Shown: positions 1-13,800 of the stretch, piece after piece
Position numbering within the stretch: position 1 is the stretch's first letter
Layout: each line of letters starts with the position of its first letter
NCBI GenBank assembly: GCA_016760335.1
Contig: CM028678.1
Coordinates: 43,913,822 to 43,977,821, forward strand
DNA from: Gastrodia elata
Taxonomy: Eukaryota; Streptophyta; Magnoliopsida; Asparagales; Orchidaceae
DNA: 64,000 nucleotides
Direction of reading: 5' to 3'
The notes under the pieces: model-generated
Told to the model about the DNA's origin: nothing
Seen by the model: only the letters and a program-made list of their open reading frames with translations
Database searches by the model: none
Position numbers and translations under genes: made by a program

Positions 1-2878
1 CATAAAATTTCTTATAAAATTTTGTGCTAAGTAGGATCCTTGAATGCTTGTATTGGCTTAGTAGGTCTTAATAATCAAATTGCATGAAACCTAAGCTTTT
101 TAGAATTGTAATTAAGTGCTAACTCCTTTAGTTTGATCTAAAATTTGGTTAGCCTTAATTACCTTTTATTTTATGTCATCATTATATTTTTATATTTTCA
201 TGATATTAGGATGTATGTAAGAGAACTTTAACAGTTATTTGGACACCTAAATGTGCTTAAATTGACATTAAACTATATTTGAACATAATAATCTTGAGAA
301 CTCAATTAAGTAAATGATACTTAATCTAAATCTAAAATTTGACATCAATAATACACCAATAATACATTAATTTATCATTGACCCTTAAATTAACCATTTG
401 TCTTAATTTTGGTAAGGCTAGAGATTAAACTCTAACTTGTCTTGATTAAGATCTAAACCTTAATCAAGTAACCTTGATTGAAAGAAAGTTTAATTAACAT
501 GATTCCAATAATGTATATGATTTGACATTGATCTTAAATCATTGAATTAGTAGTGCTAATATTAATATTAAATCTGTGTGATTAAACAATATGAATCTAA
601 ACTTTCGATCTTTGATTTTCTCTTATATAAGACTATTAACATAAGATGGATAATAAAATTGTAATGATTTATGAAATGATCTAACTCTAATAATATTTTT
701 GATTTCATCCCATGATTATAGAATATGCTATGATCAGATGTATTTTATTCATCTGATCATATCACTTTAATTAAAGATTAAGAAATAAACCTTAAATATT
801 AACTTAAGAGATAGAAGAGTGAGATATCAAGGGTCTTACTTTAGGATTATTCTTAAAATACTTAAAGACCTTAAATATTGATACATTGAGGTAGGAAGAA
901 CTTTTGTAACTTATTGAGGTAAGAATCTTAGATGATCCTTCATAACCTTAGAAGTTGATCTTAACACCTCATGGTAGGGATCACCTAAAATAATTAAAAT
1001 GGAACTTATCCCTTGCGGTAGAAATCAACATCGAGTGATCTCTTGATGACATCCTTGGAGCCTTGTGTAGGATTTACCCATTTAGCATAAGGGTTAATAG
1101 CTTTGATAAATCCTTGTTGATTAATAGAATCTTCTGAACCCAGATTATTGGTTGGGTATAGCAGGGTATACCATAGTACTTGAGTATTTTAGTAGCATTC
1201 AGGAATGGTTGAGTCACTCTAAGTAAGACTTATTTTTGTGCTATCCTACGGGCTTAGGCAGATATAATCTTGCTTAGAGTAAATCATTCAATCATAAGAG
1301 TGTTATAAATAGATACTCATTCCTTAGTTTGATTGAAATAAAAATTGCCATCGGGTGATGCCTCATAGTAAAAAATGCTTCGATATGTGTGGCTTAAACA
1401 AACTAAGTAATTCGAGTCACCTTCTTTAAGACACTAAGTGTGATTGTGAATTGGGCATCCTAATGACTTAGCTTGAGATACAAGTCACCATCAGGTGATG
1501 CCTCCTATTAAAGATCGCTTCGTTAGGGTGGCTTAATCAAACTAAGTGTTAAGGACCACCTTTCTTGCAAATATGCTAATTATGTGTATACAATCATCCT
1601 ATTTATAAATTTTTAAATAAACTTTCAACTTTAACCAATTATCGAAACTAGAATCTATGAGTCAGAGTCCTTTTAGTAGGATTCTACACAATTGAGACCT
1701 TGAATTCATTATCGAATTTCAAAGCATTTTCTAGATTTTTAAATTTAACTCATGTAGCTTAGAAGCATAAGCATGATCATAAGCATGATGTATGAATATT
1801 AATAATTATGTATGAGTATCAGTGATGATTTATAGGTTACAAAATATTGCGTATATTAAATGAGGAATTTTAGGATGCATCGACATCGTAGTTCCCAACA
1901 GGATGTATCTATATATTGAACCGTACGACTCATAGCTGTTCAGTGATATTTTGGTTGTATATCAGTAGCATACAGTATTGTGGCATATTAAGATACATAA
2001 TTTTAGTGGCATGCAACATAGTTTTACATGCTATTACTCAGTTTCAGATTCATTACTATTTTTGTTTACTTTTAGTATTCAGTTTCTAATATAATTTTAT
2101 TTTACTTTACTTTAATTTTGTACAGTTTTATACAGTTTTATACCTTCAGTTACTTTACAATTTTTCTGCAGTTTTATTATGTGAATACTAAATGAATAAC
2201 TAGAACTGGTTAGATTGGTTTCAATGCGTTATTATTGTCTAACACGGGGGTACTTTTGGGATCCGGCAATTTGCTAGATCTTGAGCAGTATATTGAGCCA
2301 AGTCAGGAGGACACCCAGGAGATTCAGGAGAAGCCAGTGGAGCACTAGTGGACTCTTCTCCAGCTCACTATTTTGCTTAATTTATTTCAGTCAGTACTTA
2401 GCTTTTATTTTTGTATTTTAGTAAACCGTTTATAATAATTTTGGATGTGTTTTTCTTTTCTTTTCTAAGATAAATGTTTTATTTAGCTTCTGTGATGAAT
2501 GTTTCTGGATGTTTGCTTTAGCTTCTGTACTCTATTATATACTACTTATACTTAGTATTGTGATGTGATCAGTATACTAGAAATACTGATATCTTATGTA
2601 TATATTAGATTCATCTTGTATTTTACATCCAATGTATATATTGGTTTAATACTTATGATAAGGATGCTACTTTTATCTGAAGTATTAGCTCTTAATCTTT
2701 CTTAAAATTGAGTCAAGAACCCTTCAGGTGGATTTGGTTACAGCTATTTGGGGAGACGGGATATTCCTCCCTGAGGGGCGCACCGCTCCGCCGCCGAATC
2801 GATTATGACCATCTCTTTTGCATGCGGCGACGGGGTGGGGCACTATAGCATGTCTGCAAGACTATACAAGTTCCAAAC
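1..2878 (+). repeat. LTR-like repeat, copy A (3' part)
   Basis: AT-rich sequence with no coding frame. The stretch from about 1565 to 2856 recurs in inverted orientation at about 5056-6295 (copy B), and in the same orientation near 59050-60180 (copy C). All copies end in a short GC-rich block with a 'GGGGTGGGGC' or similar core (2830-2843 here). I infer the long terminal repeat, or another non-coding part, of a large retroelement family. The left end lies outside the window, and no TG/CA terminus or target duplication was found. The direct evidence is the similarity between copies; the family is not identified. Confidence 0.6.
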
Positions 2879-4969
2879 TTAGCACAACACTCCTCAATAA
2901 GTAATGCCAAGAACTCTTTATTTCTCCTTACCCCTGTCCAGCAAGGTAAAATACGATAGATCAACAAGTAACTGAACCCAATGCAAATATTATCATAATA
3001 TTCTCTGTTTTAATTTCATGCAATAATGTTATCTTGTATGACATGTTCAAGGAATAAGACACAAAATACAAGAAATGCGAAAGCACAAGTAAAACAAAAG
3101 TGAGCAAGGGACTCTACTACACATGGTGACATCAGTTGTTATCTATTAAACTATTCTAACTACTCCAAATTACACAAGTTCAAGATCTCCAATTCTTACT
3201 ATCGAGTATAACTTAGAAGCATGACTTTATAAGTTAAAAGTAATTATAACTAATCAGATTTTAATTTAATTCAACCATAATTAATTATAAGTTAAATAAT
3301 AAATTATCACATCATAATTGATGAATTTAAATATTCTAGCCTAAGATTTGATCAAGATCCACTAAACTAGGGAGTATGACTTAAGTACCACAAATTAGAG
3401 TTAAGCACATAATCTAAAGGTCAAACATAAGATATAAGGTTTAAATTCTAAGTGAGAGCTAAGATTAATGCTAAAATCTATTAAGCATAATCAAACTTAA
3501 TAAAAAGATTCTTCTAATCTTATTATAAAAGAGAAGGATAAAACAATCAAAATTAAGTTATAAAATCTAGAAATAAAAAAAACTAAAGTTTCATTCATTG
3601 GATAACCCACTTTATCCAATAAATGAAATTTAACATAGGATCTACTCCTAATCTTAGGAAAGGTCCTAATATGAGATGTGGAATTCTAATGAGTTGACTT
3701 AAGGAAATCTCAAAAAAATATGGAATTCAATTTTTATTGCTGTTTTACTTATTTAAGAAAGGCTAAGGGTGAATTTTAGCTAAGGAACATTTTCCTTACT
3801 TAGGGATATTCCAAGACTTAGATTTGGATATTTATGAAATTATTCAAATTATGAGATTTTAAGACTTAAATTGAGTCTAAATCAGTTTTATTATTAATTT
3901 TAATGATTTAACAAATATTTTAAAGTTCTAAGGCACTTAACCTAAACTTTAGGCAAAATGATCATTTTGCTTATACTTAAGGGTACAAAAAATAACTTTT
4001 TGATTTAGTGCTCCAAATTGGATTTTCTTATTGTCAAATAATTCCTTATTGTCTAACATGAAGATAGACTATAAGTACACCAAATTTGGATAAGAAATGG
4101 GTCATATAGGTCCAAATTAAGAAAGTTGACATAAGGGGAAATTTAATAATTTTCACCTAATGAAATCTAAAAATTTGTACAGTTTATTATTGCTTGCTGT
4201 TTAAGGATTCCATAGATTTCAAAATTACTAAATTCTGAAATCTATTAGTTAAGTTACGAGTGTTCCAAGATTAGGGGTATTTATGTAATTTCTAAGGCTA
4301 AGAGGGGTCAAAAACCTAACTCTTCCCTTTGAGATCCAAATTCAGTAAACTCAATGTCTATAGCTTCCCTATAACATACTGAGTACTTTAACTAGGAGTA
4401 GACTCAAATTAAACTTCATTTGGCCAAATTATGACCTAACTAGGATTAAAAGTATTTTGGTTAACGTAAGGTTTTTAGGATTCAAAACCTTTTTTTTTTT
4501 CCAGTTTATCGTTGGCATTAAATTTCTGAGCTAGATAGAACTTTGAAATTCCTGATTTGGAGTCTATTTTACTAAGATATGGGCCTTTAAATTTCTAGGT
4601 TTTAAGGGTCATTAGTGAGGATCCTAAAAGTCATTTGTCAAACTAGTTATCAATCGGCAAAATATATACTATCAAAGTGTTTTTGAGGTTCTCCTGATTA
4701 CTTTAAAACCTATATTGACTATGTTTAGTGGACTATGTATAAAGTTATGGGTATTTATGTAGGTCCTAAAATGTCACTAGGTTAAATACTCATCAAATGA
4801 AAATTTTGATTTACGTCATATGATTCCTTTTATTTTTCTGATTAAAATGAGATAACATTGCTATGCTTGGACTTATGGTTTAATAGTTATGATACTTTAA
4901 AGTTTCTATAATTACAATCAACATTTATTTAAACATAATTAATATAACTATACTGTTTTGTTCCGATTA
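2879..4969. other. AT-rich spacer between inverted copies A and B
   Basis: No open frame of note, RNA gene or terminal repeat was seen in these 2.1 kb. The stretch separates the two tail-to-tail copies of the A/B repeat and would form the loop if the arms paired. Confidence 0.5.
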
Positions 4970-6300
4970 AACAAATTTGCAAAATCTGCCAACAGCAGGC
5001 TCCACCGAATGGTGTAGCAGGCTATGGTTCGCCCACCAGACTCGATAGATGGGCAGTGCGTGTAGCGCCCCACCCTGTTGCCGTGCAAAGGGATAGTTAA
5101 AATCAATCTCGGCGGCGAAGCGGTGCGCCACTTGGAGAGGGATATCCCGTCTCCCCAAAATAGTAGAAATCAAGCCCACCTAAAGGCCTGCTGACTCAAC
5201 CTCAAGGAGGATTGAGAGCTAATACTTAAGATAAGAGTAGTATCATTATTCTAAGTATTAGGCTAATACATACATTGAATTTAAAACATATGAGGAATTC
5301 AATATCTATAATAGATATAAATATTTCCAATACTAATCACATCACAATACTAAATATAAGTAGTATATAACAGAGTGCAAAAGCTTAAAGCAAATATCTA
5401 GAAATATTCATCACAGAAGCTGTATGAAATATTCATCTCAGAAAAAAAAAGAAAATACATCTAGAATTATTATAAATAGTTTAATGAAATACAAATATAA
5501 AAGCTAAATACAGAACTAAAATAAACGAAGCAGAAAAGTAAAGCTGAAGGAGAGTCCATTAGTGCTCCACAGGCTCTTCCTGAATCTCCTGGGTATCCTC
5601 CTGACCTAGCACAATATACTGCTCAAGATCTAACAAATTATCTAACACATCAAATCTAATCTAACAGTTCTAATTATTCATTTAACATTTATATAATGTA
5701 AAAAAAACTGCATAAAAACTATAAAGTAAATGAAGGGATATAGCTGTATAAGACTGTACAAAACTGAAGTAAAGTAAAGTTGTACGAAAAACTGAATACT
5801 GAAAATAAACAAAGTCAGTAATGGATCTGAAATTAAATGATAGCATGTAAAACTATGTTTTATGCCACTGAAATAATGCATCTGAATATGCCACAATAAT
5901 ATATGTTACTGATATACAACCAAAATATCACTGAACTACTATGAGTCGTACGATCTAATATATACATACATCCAGTTGTGAATTACGATGCCGATGCATC
6001 CTAAAATTCCCCAGTCAATGTATGCAATATTCTATAACCTATAAATCATCACTGATACTCATACATCATTACTGATACTCAACATCATGCTTATGCTCAT
6101 GCTTTTAAGCTACATGAGATAAATCCATAAATGCTTTGAAATCCAAAAATGAATTCAAGGTCTCAATTGTGCAAAATTCTGCTAAAAGCATTATAACTCC
6201 TAAATTCTAATCTCAATAATTAGTTAAAGTTGAGAATTTACTTAAAAATCATTAGATGGGATGATTGTATACACATATTTAACATATTTACAAAAAAAAT
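4970..6300 (-). repeat. LTR-like repeat, copy B (inverted relative to A)
   Basis: Read on the minus strand, this matches copy A over about 1.2 kb with roughly four bases in five identical by eye. It includes the GC-rich terminal block (5050-5160) and the segment around 5900-6080 that mirrors 1800-1980. The short open frames here are incidental. Its 3' end points toward copy A. It lies less than 1 kb beyond the stop codon of the dolichol kinase gene, which is transcribed toward it. Confidence 0.6.
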
Positions 6301-7048
6301 GATTCTTAACACTTAGATATGAACTAGAATTTAGGATTTTAATACAACTCTTAAATTTTACTAAATAATTTATCATAAGAAATCAGCATTAAAATAATTT
6401 TTACATGTAAAACACATTAAATATGTATATTTTAAACTCAAATCATCTAATATCTTAAAGAAATATTCAAGTCAAATAATATTTTTCTATAAGTTAAAAG
6501 CAACGATTCTTTGCCACAATAGGAAAATATTTAAACAAAGAAAAATAAATAAATTATAAAAAATTAAAGTCTTGAACGGTTAAAGGACTAAGTGCATCCA
6601 AATATAAGTGATATTTCCATAAAAAACAAAAGAACTTCAATTTGTAGCCTTTATACCAAACCAATTGTGCACAAACCACTTGCTCAACATTTTTTAAAAG
6701 GATTTTCTTTGCTGAAGCTAATGTGCTAAGACTTGGGGGCTGTGCAGCTACCCTACTTTGCTAACTCAATAAGCCATTCAAATTAAGAATTAATAACTGG
6801 TTTTTTAAAGAAGAACAAATACATAAATAAAAAAATGCTTATACTTGAAAGAAATATTGAGGCAGTATTCATGAAAGCTCAACAAGGTAGCACAGCTTGA
6901 CAATGCCAAAAGATGGCCAAAGCAGCACTAAGAAGCTCATGCAAAAACTCTATGTTTACATATCCAACCGTCCATATGTTATTGATAATAAGAAACTATT
7001 GAAAAATAATTATATATACAACACATTTTTATAATTTAAATATTAAAT

Positions 7049-7099
<51 letters not shown>

Positions 7100-7189
7100 C
7101 ATTTAATTATTGCACTTGTTCCGTACCTTAAATTTACAGGGAAAAAAAAATAAAAAATGAGGGCAGGGCTATAGAAAATTTCCGGGGTC
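6301..7189 (-). other. Dolichol kinase 3' untranslated region and downstream flank
   Basis: The sequence right after the stop codon on the minus strand has no coding potential. A run resembling a plant near-upstream polyadenylation element (AATAATTAAATG, around 7095-7110) lies about 90 nt past the stop, next to a (TA)n tract. The exact cleavage site cannot be set from sequence. Beyond about 7030 the sequence is plain AT-rich intergenic DNA. Confidence 0.4.
7052..7097. repeat. (TA)n microsatellite
   Basis: About 23 uninterrupted TA units, downstream of the dolichol kinase stop codon and probably within or near its 3' UTR. Short frames encoding Ile-Tyr runs here are artefacts of the repeat. 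Confidence 0.9.
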
Positions 7190-7303
7190 TCACAAGCAGA
7201 GAAGGCTGTAGAAAACGAGCGGTATGAAGGCATTATCAAGCTGTGTCGTGTAGGCTTCCAATAAGCCAGTGAGCGTAACTGCAACGACCAGTGACAGCCA
7301 GTG
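7190..7303 (-). CDS. DOLK: DOLK exon 14 (residues 535-571, stop TGA)
   Basis: Encodes HWLSLVVAVTLTGLLEAYTT and QLDNAFIPLVFYSLLCL, the invariant C-terminus of plant dolichol kinases. The acceptor is TCTTTTGCAG. The stop codon is at 7192-7190. Confidence 0.97.
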   Translation of the reverse strand, partial: HWLSLVVAVTLTGLLEAYTTQLDNAFIPLVFYSLLCL

Positions 7304-7803
7304 CTGCAAAAGACAATAACATAAGACATGGGTGAGCTTTTTATTATATAGGAAAAAAGTTAATTGACACTCTAATAGCTAAAGTTAAGGGTTGGGGGTT
7401 CATATCCTGAATACAGAATATGGGATGGAGAAAAAGAAATTTAGACAAATAAAAAAAGTAAGAAAAAAAACTATATATATTTGTCAAGCATGTCCGTATT
7501 TGTTAAAATCTCTTTAAGAAATTCAACTAAGTGATTCATTTTAGTGATTAATTAGAAATGAGATTTCACATATTGGTATGATTAAACGTGTTAGATTAAG
7601 AAATATCATTTTTTGAGTATTCAATATGCAAATGAAAATTATTCAGTGGTACGTTTGCATATTAATGACTGCAAGGCAAATCAGTACTGATCAGCAACTT
7701 ATAACTAACATTGTATTCAATATTCCAATGGATAAAAAAGAAGAAAAAAAACATACTATACCAATGGCCTATACCAATGGCATGTATGAAATTGTTCATT
7801 AAA

Positions 7804-7842
<39 letters not shown>

Positions 7843-10800
7843 CATCTGCATAATGGTCGAAAAATATCTAACCTGAGTGAATATATAACCGGTGGACGCC
7901 AGTAGAGGCAGTAATATTGAGCATGAAGCGAGCACTGACGTGATGCCTGCTGCTGTGCCTTCAACTGTTTTCTCTGCAGCATAAACATAAAGACAACATC
8001 AGAAATCTACAAGAAAATAGACTGAATAACAGCATGCATAGCACTAAAGTCTTCAATTTATTTATCCAGCACTTCTATCATTGTAAATGAATTTCACTAT
8101 GTTAAAAGAGAAAGAGGAAAATCAAAAAAAGATGAGAAGAACGATTGGGAATGATCTTCTCTATTTGGAATTTAGAAAGGGGCTTTTATTTGATTGTGTA
8201 TAATGGAAGCAAAGGATTAATGTATTCGACCCTACCTAGTCGAATTAAGGCTTAGTGTTTTTATAATTGTTGCTCACTGCCACAAGAGTTGAATAGCATA
8301 ATCATGAAGTGTGCTGATAATGAAGTTCACCAAGTGGAGTTATACAAAAATAAAACTTGGGTGCTAGATACATATAAATTTGAATACTTGAGTGATTTGT
8401 AAAATATTATAAGTAGAAATAATTAAAACTATATATATCCAGCCCATTGCTCTGAGAATTGAATTGTAGGAGTTATCTTACTTCCAGTTTTGCTCCACCG
8501 CAGAACACCGTACTTATGACCAACCATTGATGCCTGAAGAAACATATGGTTACAACAGTTTTTACATAATGAATGAAAAATAATTGCACATTGAAATTTT
8601 AATAAAATAGGAATCAATACTATATAGATGGCGACAAGACTAATTCACATGGTCGTTCATTTTTTAATTGTAAATGACATTATTTTTATGAACTCATCAA
8701 TATCTTAGCATCTCACTGTGTAGCAATGTTGCCAGTAGATGTCAATTGTTTGGTTCATCGATTTACAGGTTTGCGGCAAGTTACTGACATATAGGTATCG
8801 CTCCAAATAGAACAGCAAATAGATGTGCCTTGGTCAAAGTGACTTGTGAGGTCTCAGGCATGCCACGGTCGCTAGCATGGAGGCAATCTGCTGGTGTGCA
8901 CACCAACACGAAGTCCACATATCCTAATGGAGTATCCAAAAGATGGATCATGAGATGTACTTCAGTATAAATAGGGGCACAATACTGCATAGGCACAACG
9001 ATATAACACAATTGCCAAAAAGAAAACTCAGGCCTGCCAAGGGCACGATGGTCTCTTTTATTCAATATTCTTGATTAAATAATACAATTGCAAAATAACT
9101 AACCATACTACTTTTGAACTATGATTAAACTTTCTAAGTATCGTGTATGATAATGTCACAACACATTCTATGAAACATGGATAAACCAAAACAGTTTCTA
9201 CGCTGTTGGATATGGGTAATGCCGCCCTGTACAGACAAGAGTTCAATACTTATGCGTAATGCGTACTTTGGTAAGGCAATGCGCATATCTACATTTAATG
9301 ATCCATAGAAGATCAGTTCTAATGTATTTGAGGAGCGCGAATATCATTGTCATTTTGCTAAGGGCTTCTCATATATTAAAATTCAATTAACAATACTAAA
9401 AAATCACTCTCCTTTGTTTAGAGTACTGAATGTTATTGCTTTTCAGAAATTAATGAACTTTTCAGGCGCACGAATATTATCCTAACACTTACTGTTGATG
9501 GGAAGAACTAAAATTATCAAGAAATCTAACTTGGGTAAGCTTGATAAGAAGCTAGTGTTCGACCCAATCAATAAGAAAATGAGCTAAGTTTAAATAACCA
9601 TCTTGAAATTTTTACTAACAAAAATAAATATGAATAAAACAATGTCTAATTGTGTTTAATTGTGTTCAACTTGTTAAAGACTCAAATATATTAAATTTAA
9701 GAAACATGAGTGTATGAGCCTAAAGATAAACACAAGATTTAAATGGGTAAAACATGATGTGAAACTCCTTAAATATTGTGAAACATAACTTTTAACTTCA
9801 AGACGTCTTTTGAGATAGCTGCAGAATTTATAATAAGTAATCCAAAGTTAAATTTGCTTATAATAGAGTACTCTTAGAATGAGTGATCTCACAAAAATTA
9901 ATTTTTTTAGAACAAATTTGTGATGCCACTAAAATCAAAGCGGACAATACCTTAATAGTTAATAGTTTAGGCTATTACACACGAGCCTATAGAACATATA
10001 AAGCAGAATATGAACATAGGTTTTTTAAACAATTTTGAGCACATTCCAAAGTTGAACAAATCCACACTAAAATGAGTCAAATACAAACACATCCTATGCT
10101 CACTCATGCTTGATTCATTTACATCCATGAATATATTACTAGGTGCTTAAAGATATACTTCTTTGTCAGGTTCAAGTTGTGATCAAAATAAAGAAGGAAA
10201 AAGAATGCTTAAGCTCCTAGTCAATTGAAAACGTGAGAAAATTATCTTGTCTATGATTTAAAAATTCATTGTAATCTATTGCTTATCATTATTTTATATA
10301 GCGAGATGTGAGAATTTTTAAAATTTTTACTAAGAAAATAATCTGAGAAAGGAATTAGCTAGAATCGATAAATAATTATGATTGGCGTATTCAATACTGT
10401 TTACACAGAGCCAATATTATAGCACATGGATTGAGAAAGAAATCAGTTGTCTTTGTTATTATTAAACCAAACCAATATTATAGTACATGGGTTAGCAATA
10501 ATTTAGTTGTTTTGATATCATTTAAGCAAATTATTGACCTGCCCCATAATTTAAGCTACTGTATCAAATTGGCTTTGTTCATTGTTGTATAGGCCCAATG
10601 GTCCACACTCCCTAACAAAGGGGGAGTCAAAACTCCAATAAGATGCTTAGAAGGCACAACTAACAAGGGTAACAGTGCATAACAGAGTTGATAGTTTCAA
10701 GAAGATTTTAATCATTAATGTTTACAGTAATTACATAAGTAAAAAATGAAGGGAAAATAAGCATCTATAAAAATTAACAAATGTAGAAATGATGAATAAC

Positions 10801-13800
10801 ATAGGCCATTATGTTGTATCTCCCGCCAACATTAAAAGGATGTTCAGCTAGTGCTTAGATTAGGAAATGGCCAAATAATCCGCCAAGCAGGCTTAAGCTA
10901 GGCTGGGCATAGCTATAAAACCTAATCCAGATGTCCATCACATGATCCCTTAAGACTGGTAATCCATTGAACGAGCTGAAAACAAGCCCAACTTAACACA
11001 TAGTTAATCTACATGCTCACCACAGTTCTTTGTGACTAACTTTAGCTAAACTAAGTTAATACTCTATTCTTAACTAGGATTAACTTAGTATAGCATAGGT
11101 AAACTTGAACAACGTTTATGTTTATTTCCAATATTGGCTTAATTTATCCAGCTTCAATTTGAATAGAAGACTTAACTTGTCCCGCTAAGTATAGCTTAAG
11201 ATATATTTTCTTAAATAAACTAGTGTAAATGACATATTTTATATAATCAAATATTATTAAAGATAAGTAATGATATTGAATTAACATATTCAAAAAATTA
11301 AACCCTAAACCCTAAACCCTGAACATCTGTAGCAAAGTTGGAGTGGCTCCAATAGTGGACAAGCTTAAAAATTGTCGCCATAGATAGTTCAAACATATTA
11401 AGCGTAGACCGTCCAATGCCTTAATTAAAAAATTGAGTTCATGAATGTCTCCCAATATTATAAGAGGAGAAAATTATCAAAATGATCCCTTGACTCTTGC
11501 AAAATATTTAAAATAATCATTAACTCATGTAAATATTTTTTGGTCCCTGGACTTTTGTTTATATGTTTTTTTATCTCTAAAATTAACTCCCCACCCCCTT
11601 CCATTAAATTTGCTTTTCTCAGCCGAACTCGGCCGCTAGAATCAGTTGCTTGTAGCCGGAATCGGCAGCTGGAATCCAGTGCAAACACTTTAAATTTAAC
11701 GGAAGGGGAGCAAGGAGTTATATATAGGGACCAAAAAAATACTTAGTGGTTGTTGGGATTGAGGTAAAAGGAAAGTAAAGTAATAATTTTCGGGTAAACT
11801 GAGATTACATTTGACATAAAGGAAAATGGGTGAAAAATTTTTCATTGTACTCAAATTTGAGTTAATTTATATAGAAATGGGGTAATGGAATTACGCTCAA
11901 ATCGGGCTTAATGGGAGATTAAGCGGCTGAGCGGAGTAACCAAGCAAGGAGAGGCCCGACGCGAGAACTCCCTCCTTCAACGCGACGTGAGAGCCCCTCA
12001 TCTTGATGCGGGAGCTCCCTCTTTTCTGACGCACGCCCTCTTCTCCGGCTTCATCGAGGCCTCCAACGTTTGAACGAACGCTTAGAATTCGAACGAAGTT
12101 CCAATTTTGAACGAACGAAATCGATTTCGTTCAAATGAATTTCTAACAAAATATTGATTCCGAACAAAATATTGATTTCAAACGAAATTCTGATTTATAA
12201 CAAAATCAGCAGAAACTCTAAGATTTTTTTTTTTAAATTTGGGGTTATTTTACCTCACAATATTACACGAAACACCATACTCTCAAATAACTTCATTCTA
12301 AACAGAAAAATCTTACATTTCCTGAAAACCGACCAAATAACAATAAATTAATCGCATTACACTATAATCTGATTACACTGTAATCAAATTAATTTACCCT
12401 CAAATTTCTCCGATTTCCTCGTGCCAAACAATCCTGTAAGCAAATGTCAATTGACCAAAAAAAAATTTACAAAAATGGAGAACTATTTTAAAAATTTTGT
12501 AAGAGTTAATGGACTATTTTGCTAATTTCCTCATTAAAAGAGGTAGAAGACCCAAATAGACATTGGAAGAAACTATTAGAATGATCTACTCTATTTGGAA
12601 CTAAGTGAGGGGTCTTTATTTAATTCGCACAATGAAAACAAAAAATTCATAGAGCCAACCCCACCTAGTAGCATTAAAGCTTGGTGTTGTTGTGCATGCT
12701 TGATTAATGTAAGTAATCAGTTAATTAGTTAGGTAATTATTTGACATAATAACTAATTATTATAATTATATAAATAACATAATTACCAATTAAATGCGAA
12801 CTCATGTTAGCCATTAATTAATTTAATCAATAAGAAATGTAATAACACAATACATTTAATTAAGCAATTAACTACCTAACTAAATAATATAATTAATTAG
12901 TTCAATAGTTTATTTAAAAAATGAATTAATACAATAAGCAATTAATTTTATTAGTTAATTAATTGATTAATATAAAAAGCATTTTAATCAATAATAGTAA
13001 TTATTTAATTAACATATAATAAATATTATTAAATAAAGTAATTAAATAACATTATTAATTATTATTAAATCAACTTTAGTTTAAAAGGATAAGCCTAAAC
13101 CAAACAAACTTATTACATCTAACTTAAATTATTCAATCCAGCTCAATGCAATAAACCAATCAATCACTTAATTCCACTTACTAATTCTACCAGATAAGCT
13201 AAATGAACAGCCATATAAAGAGGGAGAGAGAAAAGTTTGCTAAAACAAGGCTAAAAATAATAAAAAATTGTGAGTAATCGTTTGATCCAAATGGTTGACC
13301 AATACTATAAAAACTGTTTCTCTTAAAATAAAATTTTTCATTTACTAAAACAATTGATCTTCTAATCAGAATTGAACAATTACCCAACTTAATCAAGAAT
13401 AAAGTTAGATAACATTTCTCAACTTTGCAAGCCTATAAATCTTAGCACGTCTTAACTTACTAGGCTTAATTTAGGCTAAGCTTGAACTGAAAATTCACAA
13501 ACTGCATTCCTGCACAACATAAAACAGAGAATTCAACTGCCATGCTACTGTCATGTTGTTGTAATCATGAAGGTGTGCAACGAGATGTGAGGCTAGCTTT
13601 CAGTCGCTGAGCTTATATTTTAATATTGCATATTTAGGAAATCATATTGAGAACTGGATCCAGTTAATAAACTATTTACAATAGAAGACTTTAAGTTTTA
13701 TAAAGTTTAACATGGTTTCATGGAAACAAAATTACTAATAAAAAAATATTCAATTGATAACATTAGGTAGCATTTCATTAATAAACAAAAGTAAACAAGC